A stretch of 64,000 nt of DNA, from NCBI RefSeq assembly GCF_001439815.1, contig NZ_JYLM01000002.1, forward strand, positions 434,001 through 498,000. Direction: 5' to 3'. Both the position numbers and the translations under genes were made by a program. Within the stretch, counting starts at the first letter, position 1, and each line of letters starts with the position of its first letter. The stretch comes from Pseudomonas orientalis. Its GTDB lineage: Bacteria; Pseudomonadota; Gammaproteobacteria; Pseudomonadales; Pseudomonadaceae. Below the pieces are notes generated by a model. That model saw only the letters and a list, made by a program, of their open reading frames with translations, had not been told where the DNA came from and ran no database searches. This document shows positions 60,801 to 64,000 of this stretch, piece after piece.

Positions 60801-61748
60801 TCAAGCGACATTCTGCTCGGCCGACCAGTTGGCGTACCACTGGCGGAACAGTGCGTACTGCTGCTCGGCATAACGGCGCTGAGCGTCGCTGAGCACATCG
60901 GTTTCGTTGAAGTGCAGGGCATAGCCCTGGTCGCCGTTGAGCACCATCAGGTGCTTGTAATACAGCACCAGGTCGCAGCCTTCGTCGAACGAGGACAGTA
61001 CCGCCAGTGCGGCTTCCAGCTCGCGGGCCTGGCGCCGGGCCTTGGCATCGCCCCTGGCGGCCAGTTTGCTCAGCGCCACCAGTTGCAGCACTTCCCGTGG
61101 CAGCGCATTGCCGATGCCGGTGATGGCGCCGGTGGCATTGCAGTTGACAAAACCGTGCACCACCTGGGTATCGACACCCACCATCAGGGTCACGTCGTCG
61201 TCCTGGGAAGTAATATTTTCCGCCGCATAACGCAGGTCGGCGGCGCCGCCGAATTCCTTGAAGCCGATCAGGTTCGAGTGCTCGCGGCGCAGTTCGAAGA
61301 AAAGATCGGCGCGGGTGGCAAAACCGTAGTACGGGCTGTTGTAGATCACCGCCGGCAGGTTGGGCGCCGCCTTGAGGATCGCCGCGAAGTGGGCCTTTTG
61401 CGCGGTGGCCGAGGCGCCACGGGACAGCACGCGCGGAATCACCATCAAGCCATGCGCGCCAACCTTGGCCGCATGCGCGGCGTGAGACACGGCCTCACGG
61501 CTGTTGACCGCGCCGGTGCCCACAATCGTCGGTACGCCGGCGGCCACCAGGCGCGCCACGCCTTCCTGGCGTTGGGCTTCGGTGAGCAGCGGCCAGTCGC
61601 CCATGGAACCGCAATACACCACGGCGCTCATGCCGATATCGATCAGTTCGCGGCCCTTGGCCACCAGGGCGTCGAAGTCCGGTTGGCGCGCGGCGGTGCA
61701 GGGCGTCATCAGGGCGGGCATGCAGCCGGTGAAGATGGTGTCGCTCAT
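60801..61748 (-). CDS. lhpC: 1-pyrroline-4-hydroxy-2-carboxylate deaminase (DHDPS family)
   Basis: A 315-residue class I aldolase-fold enzyme of the dihydrodipicolinate synthase family. The Schiff-base Lys is Lys164 (L-I-G-F-K-E-F-G-G) and the proton-relay Tyr is Tyr136 (A-V-I-Y-N-S-P-Y-Y-G). In this context it deaminates 1-pyrroline-4-hydroxy-2-carboxylate to 2-oxoglutarate semialdehyde. Neighbouring epimerase and oxidoreductase genes support that over lysine synthesis. The ATG at 61748 has GGAG 8 bases upstream. It is the middle gene of the operon. Confidence 0.88.
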   Translation of the reverse strand: MSDTIFTGCMPALMTPCTAARQPDFDALVAKGRELIDIGMSAVVYCGSMGDWPLLTEAQRQEGVARLVAAGVPTIVGTGAVNSREAVSHAAHAAKVGAHGLMVIPRVLSRGASATAQKAHFAAILKAAPNLPAVIYNSPYYGFATRADLFFELRREHSNLIGFKEFGGAADLRYAAENITSQDDDVTLMVGVDTQVVHGFVNCNATGAITGIGNALPREVLQLVALSKLAARGDAKARRQARELEAALAVLSSFDEGCDLVLYYKHLMVLNGDQGYALHFNETDVLSDAQRRYAEQQYALFRQWYANWSAEQNVA

Positions 61749-61785
61749 GGTGCTGACTCCTTGGTACTTGAGTATGAGGAAGGGC

Positions 61786-62712
61786 TCAGATGCCCCAGGC
61801 AAAAGGGTCCTGCTCGTCGATCAGCAAGATGCTGTCGGCGGTCATGTGGGCGCGGCCGGTGATGAACGGGCGTATGCGTTCGCCGTCCCATTCATAGCGG
61901 GCCAGGAATCGGCTGCCGGTGATGCTGGCCTGCACCCAGGGCTCATCGGGGCCGAGCTTGCCGTCGGCCGCCAGGCAGGCGAGCTTGGCGCTGGTACCGG
62001 TGCCGCAGGGGGAGCGGTCATAGGCCTTGCCGGGGCACATCACGAAATTGCGGCTGTCGGCGTCGGCGTCATCGGCGAACAGTTCGATGTGGTCGATCAG
62101 CGCGCCGTCTTCGCCATGGATGCCCTGGGCTTCAAGGGCCCTGAGCATGGCCCAGGTGTAGTCGGTGAGGGCGTCGACGTTGTTCATCTGCAGCGCCTGA
62201 CCGTGGTCGGACACCAGGAAAAACCAGTTGCCGCCCCAGGCAATATCCCCCACCACCGCGCCGTGCCCGGGCACCTGCACCTCGACGTGCCGGCGATAGC
62301 GATAGGCGGGGACGTTGCGCAGAGTCACCGTGCCGTCGGCCTGCAGCGTGGCCGCCACCGGACCGACCGGTGTATCGAGGCTGTGCACGCCCGGCTCGAT
62401 CAGCCCCTGGTAGTGCAGCGAGGCAACCAGGCCGATGGTGCCGTGTCCGCACATGCCCAGATAACCCGCGTTGTTGAAGAAGATCACGCCACAGGTCGCG
62501 CCCGGGGTGACCGGCGCGCAATACAGCGCGCCCACCAGCACGTCGTTGCCGCGCGGTTCCAGCAGGCAGGCGCGGCGCCATTGATCGTGATGCGTGCGCA
62601 GGTCGTCGAGCTGATCGGCGATTGTGGCGCCGGCCAGTGTGGGGAAGCCATTCATGATCAGGCGCGTGGGTTCGCCGCCGGTGTGGGAGTCGATAACGTG
62701 CAGGCGTTTCAT
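61786..62712 (-). CDS. lhpA: 4-hydroxyproline 2-epimerase
   Basis: A 308-residue cofactor-independent epimerase of the proline-racemase superfamily. It turns trans-4-hydroxy-L-proline into cis-4-hydroxy-D-proline, the first catabolic step. The two catalytic cysteines are Cys88 (G-M-C-G-H-G-T) and Cys236 (S-P-C-G-T-G-T), the positions known for bacterial hydroxyproline epimerases. A Cys/Cys pair separates it from dehydratase relatives with Thr. The ATG at 62712 follows GGAG. It is the first gene of the operon and divergent from the PAS-AraC regulator. Confidence 0.93.
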   Translation of the reverse strand: MKRLHVIDSHTGGEPTRLIMNGFPTLAGATIADQLDDLRTHHDQWRRACLLEPRGNDVLVGALYCAPVTPGATCGVIFFNNAGYLGMCGHGTIGLVASLHYQGLIEPGVHSLDTPVGPVAATLQADGTVTLRNVPAYRYRRHVEVQVPGHGAVVGDIAWGGNWFFLVSDHGQALQMNNVDALTDYTWAMLRALEAQGIHGEDGALIDHIELFADDADADSRNFVMCPGKAYDRSPCGTGTSAKLACLAADGKLGPDEPWVQASITGSRFLARYEWDGERIRPFITGRAHMTADSILLIDEQDPFAWGI

Positions 62713-62893
62713 GCAAGGCTCCATCAGTGGGTGGCCGGAGAAAGTGCGGTGCTATCGTGAACCCCATGAACGGGCGGCGATTGATGGTTTGCATCGGGAT
62801 GGATGACGAATTCAGCACAGTTTCAGCGCTCGACAGTGTGTCGGGCCTGGGGCAATCTGCTCGGCGTCGGGGTCGGAAACGGGCGATTAAGTC

Positions 62894-63682
62894 ATGGTGC
62901 AGCACGTGTTTGCGCGTCTCTTGCAGGGCAGTCGCCCCCACAGCATCGAGCAGTTGCTGACGGGCGCGGCGCAGCTGTTGCCGTTGCTGGACGTGCTCCC
63001 CAACGCGGCGATTTTCATCAAGGACATCGAGGCCCGCTACGTGCTCGCCAACCGCACCCTGGTGCAGCGCTGCGGCCTGCGGCACCTGCAACCGCTGCTG
63101 GGCAAGACCAGCGCCGAAGTGTTCCCGGCGCAACTGGGGCCGGGCTATACCGAACAGGACCGGCGGGTGCTGCAACAGGGGCTGGTGCTGGAAGACCAGC
63201 TTGAGCTGCACCTTTACGGCAGCCGCGAACCGGGCTGGTGCCTGACGCACAAATGGCCGTTGTATAACGATGGCGGCGCGATCATCGGCCTGGCCGGCAT
63301 CTCGCTCGACCTGCAATCGGCCAGCCAGACCCATCCCGCCTACCAGCGCCTGGCGGCGGTGGACGAATATATCCGTGCTCACTTCAACCGCCGTGTCACC
63401 CTCGGTGAACTGACGCGCCTTGCTGGCATTTCCGTGGCGCAGCTGGAACGCTACTGCAAGCGCGTGTTCCACCTTACGCCCCGGCAAATGATCCAGAAGG
63501 TGCGGCTCGAGCATGCCCATCGATTGCTGCACAGCGAACTGCCGATTACTGAAGTCGCGTTGCAGTGCGGCTATACCGACCACAGCGCGTTCACCCGCCA
63601 GTTCAAGGCGTCGACCGGGTTCACGCCCAGGCAATACCGGCAGGCCACGCAACAGGTGTGGGAGGGGGATTGCTCCCGATAG
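62894..63682 (+). CDS. lhpR: PAS-AraC regulator of hydroxyproline catabolism
   Basis: A 262-residue regulator with a PAS domain (about 25-145; L-P-N-A-A-I-F-I-K-D-I-E-A-R-Y-V-L-A-N) and a C-terminal AraC domain (L-G-E-L-T-R-L-A-G-I-S-V-A-Q-L-E-R-Y and E-V-A-L-Q-C-G-Y-T-D-H-S-A-F-T-R-Q-F). It is divergent from the epimerase gene and likely activates it on sensing hydroxyproline or an intermediate; the gene name is by context. The last ten codons (Q-Q-V-W-E-G-D-C-S-R) and the stop are encoded by a REP element, so the native C-terminus was probably replaced or extended by that insertion. Confidence 0.85.
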   Translation: MVQHVFARLLQGSRPHSIEQLLTGAAQLLPLLDVLPNAAIFIKDIEARYVLANRTLVQRCGLRHLQPLLGKTSAEVFPAQLGPGYTEQDRRVLQQGLVLEDQLELHLYGSREPGWCLTHKWPLYNDGGAIIGLAGISLDLQSASQTHPAYQRLAAVDEYIRAHFNRRVTLGELTRLAGISVAQLERYCKRVFHLTPRQMIQKVRLEHAHRLLHSELPITEVALQCGYTDHSAFTRQFKASTGFTPRQYRQATQQVWEGDCSR

Positions 63683-63683
63683 C
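63657..63683 (+). repeat. REP element overlapping the lhpR 3' end
   Basis: TGTGGGAGGGGGATTG followed by CTCCCGATAGC is a REP of the same family. The TAG inside it serves as the lhpR stop codon. Confidence 0.85.
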
Positions 63684-63719
63684 GGCCTCAGAGCCGACCG
63701 GGATTTTTTGTCGATCCTG

Positions 63720-64000
63720 GCCCAAATGTGGGAGGGGGCTTGCCCCCGATGGCGGCCTCTGGGCCGACCAGGATGTTGGATCGGACCGAGTACATATCCG
63801 TTTCTGCGGTCACGGCTGCTATGGGTTCCGCTTTTACAGCGGCTCACTTTTGAAAAGCCGGAATGCCGGCCCAGTCAAAAGTAAGCAAAACGCTCTTGCC
63901 CCACCACTCGGCACCTCGCTTGGGCTCGGTGTGCCCGAACGCAGGCTTGAATCCGTGGGCCGCCGCAATGGGCCATCCCTGGCCCAGTGCGGCTAACCCG
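63720..64000. repeat. second copy of the structured element (cut by the window end)
   Basis: From the REP onward this stretch aligns with 13207-13473: GAGTACATATCCGTTTCTGC, TTACAGCGG, CCCCACCACTCGGCACCTCG, GGCTTGAATCCGTGGGCCG and the TGGGCCATCCCTGGCCCA hairpin are shared. The hairpin seen as ACTTTTGG/CCAAAAGT in the first copy is ACTTTTGA/TCAAAAGT here (63846-63853 with 63875-63882), a paired change. The window ends inside the element, so the right end is not seen. No gene is supported here. Confidence 0.8.
63724..63754 (+). repeat. REP element at the head of the second composite copy
   Basis: AAATGTGGGAGGGGGC followed by TTGCCCCCGATGGCG lies in the same orientation as the REP at 63657 and corresponds to the left REP of the 13196-13704 element. 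Confidence 0.85.

Noticed and set aside
62132..63847. 571-codon open frame on the minus strand
   Set aside because: It crosses lhpR antisense and continues out of frame into lhpA. The two real genes carry catalytic Cys residues and HTH motifs.
1..64000. CRISPR array
   Set aside because: The repeated sequences found are REPs and palindromes with irregular spacing; there is no direct-repeat/spacer array and no cas gene.
1..64000. Prophage or complete genomic island
   Set aside because: There is no integrase, capsid, portal or terminase gene. Only a decayed IS66 transposase and an attC-like site were found. tRNA-Cys has no inserted element.

Overview
The window looks like chromosome of a fluorescent Pseudomonas (P. 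fluorescens group). Support comes from GC-rich coding sequence with four-base ATGA/TTGA overlaps between genes, the two typical REP families (TGTGGGAGGGGGCTTG and TGTAGGAGCGAGCTTG), a PvdQ-type acylase behind a PvdS-type promoter, sigma-28 promoters on chemoreceptor genes, and a glgA-treZ-malQ-treY-DUF2934-glgX operon in Pseudomonas order. The species cannot be fixed from the sequence alone.

Bases 1-6150 are an AT-richer accessory segment. It holds a possible integron cassette gene ending in an attC-like site, an Abi-alpha (DUF4393) protein, a HEPN-domain protein, a lipoprotein, small hypotheticals, and a decayed IS66 transposase next to a DUF6429 gene. From 6236 to 17150 core-type genes (DUF4432 epimerase-like protein, LysE exporter, GNAT, ProC-like reductase, histidine kinase, LysR/NmrA pair, chemoreceptor) surround an AT-rich two-gene insert encoding a RES-domain protein and a membrane protein. 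A 509-bp structured repeat with terminal inverted repeats lies at 13196-13704. Part of it recurs at the right edge of the window.

Bases 17322-34263 hold an iron-siderophore receptor with a Fur-box-like site, followed by a long minus-strand operon. The operon begins with alpha-glucan and trehalose metabolism: GlgA makes the glucan, GlgX debranches it, MalQ reshuffles chains, and TreY plus TreZ release trehalose. One base after glgX it continues into an acyl-CoA-dehydrogenase-like gene, a PIG-L deacetylase, a methyltransferase and a glycosyltransferase, all overlapping. A second PIG-L paralogue with altered active-site residues follows. This tail has no obvious described product.

Bases 34775-47617 hold a 2-hydroxyacid dehydrogenase, a secreted-type hydrolase, a YqaA-like membrane protein, a Cache chemoreceptor, an aldo/keto reductase with its LysR regulator, and an AraC-controlled unit of an AhpD-like protein, a DszC-like flavoprotein and a complete ABC importer. 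Bases 47669-55885 hold a 1542-residue PMT-like toxin candidate, small membrane proteins and lipoproteins, a Fur-like winged-helix protein and pvdQ. The right end has tRNA-Cys, small proteins, a candidate sRNA, a LysE exporter, a GlxA-type regulator, and the trans-4-hydroxy-L-proline catabolic genes (epimerase, deaminase, D-hydroxyproline oxidoreductase) with a divergent PAS-AraC regulator.

Best candidates for something undescribed: the PIG-L/methyltransferase/glycosyltransferase tail coupled to glgX, the RES plus membrane-protein pair, the structured inverted-repeat element, and the PMT-like protein.
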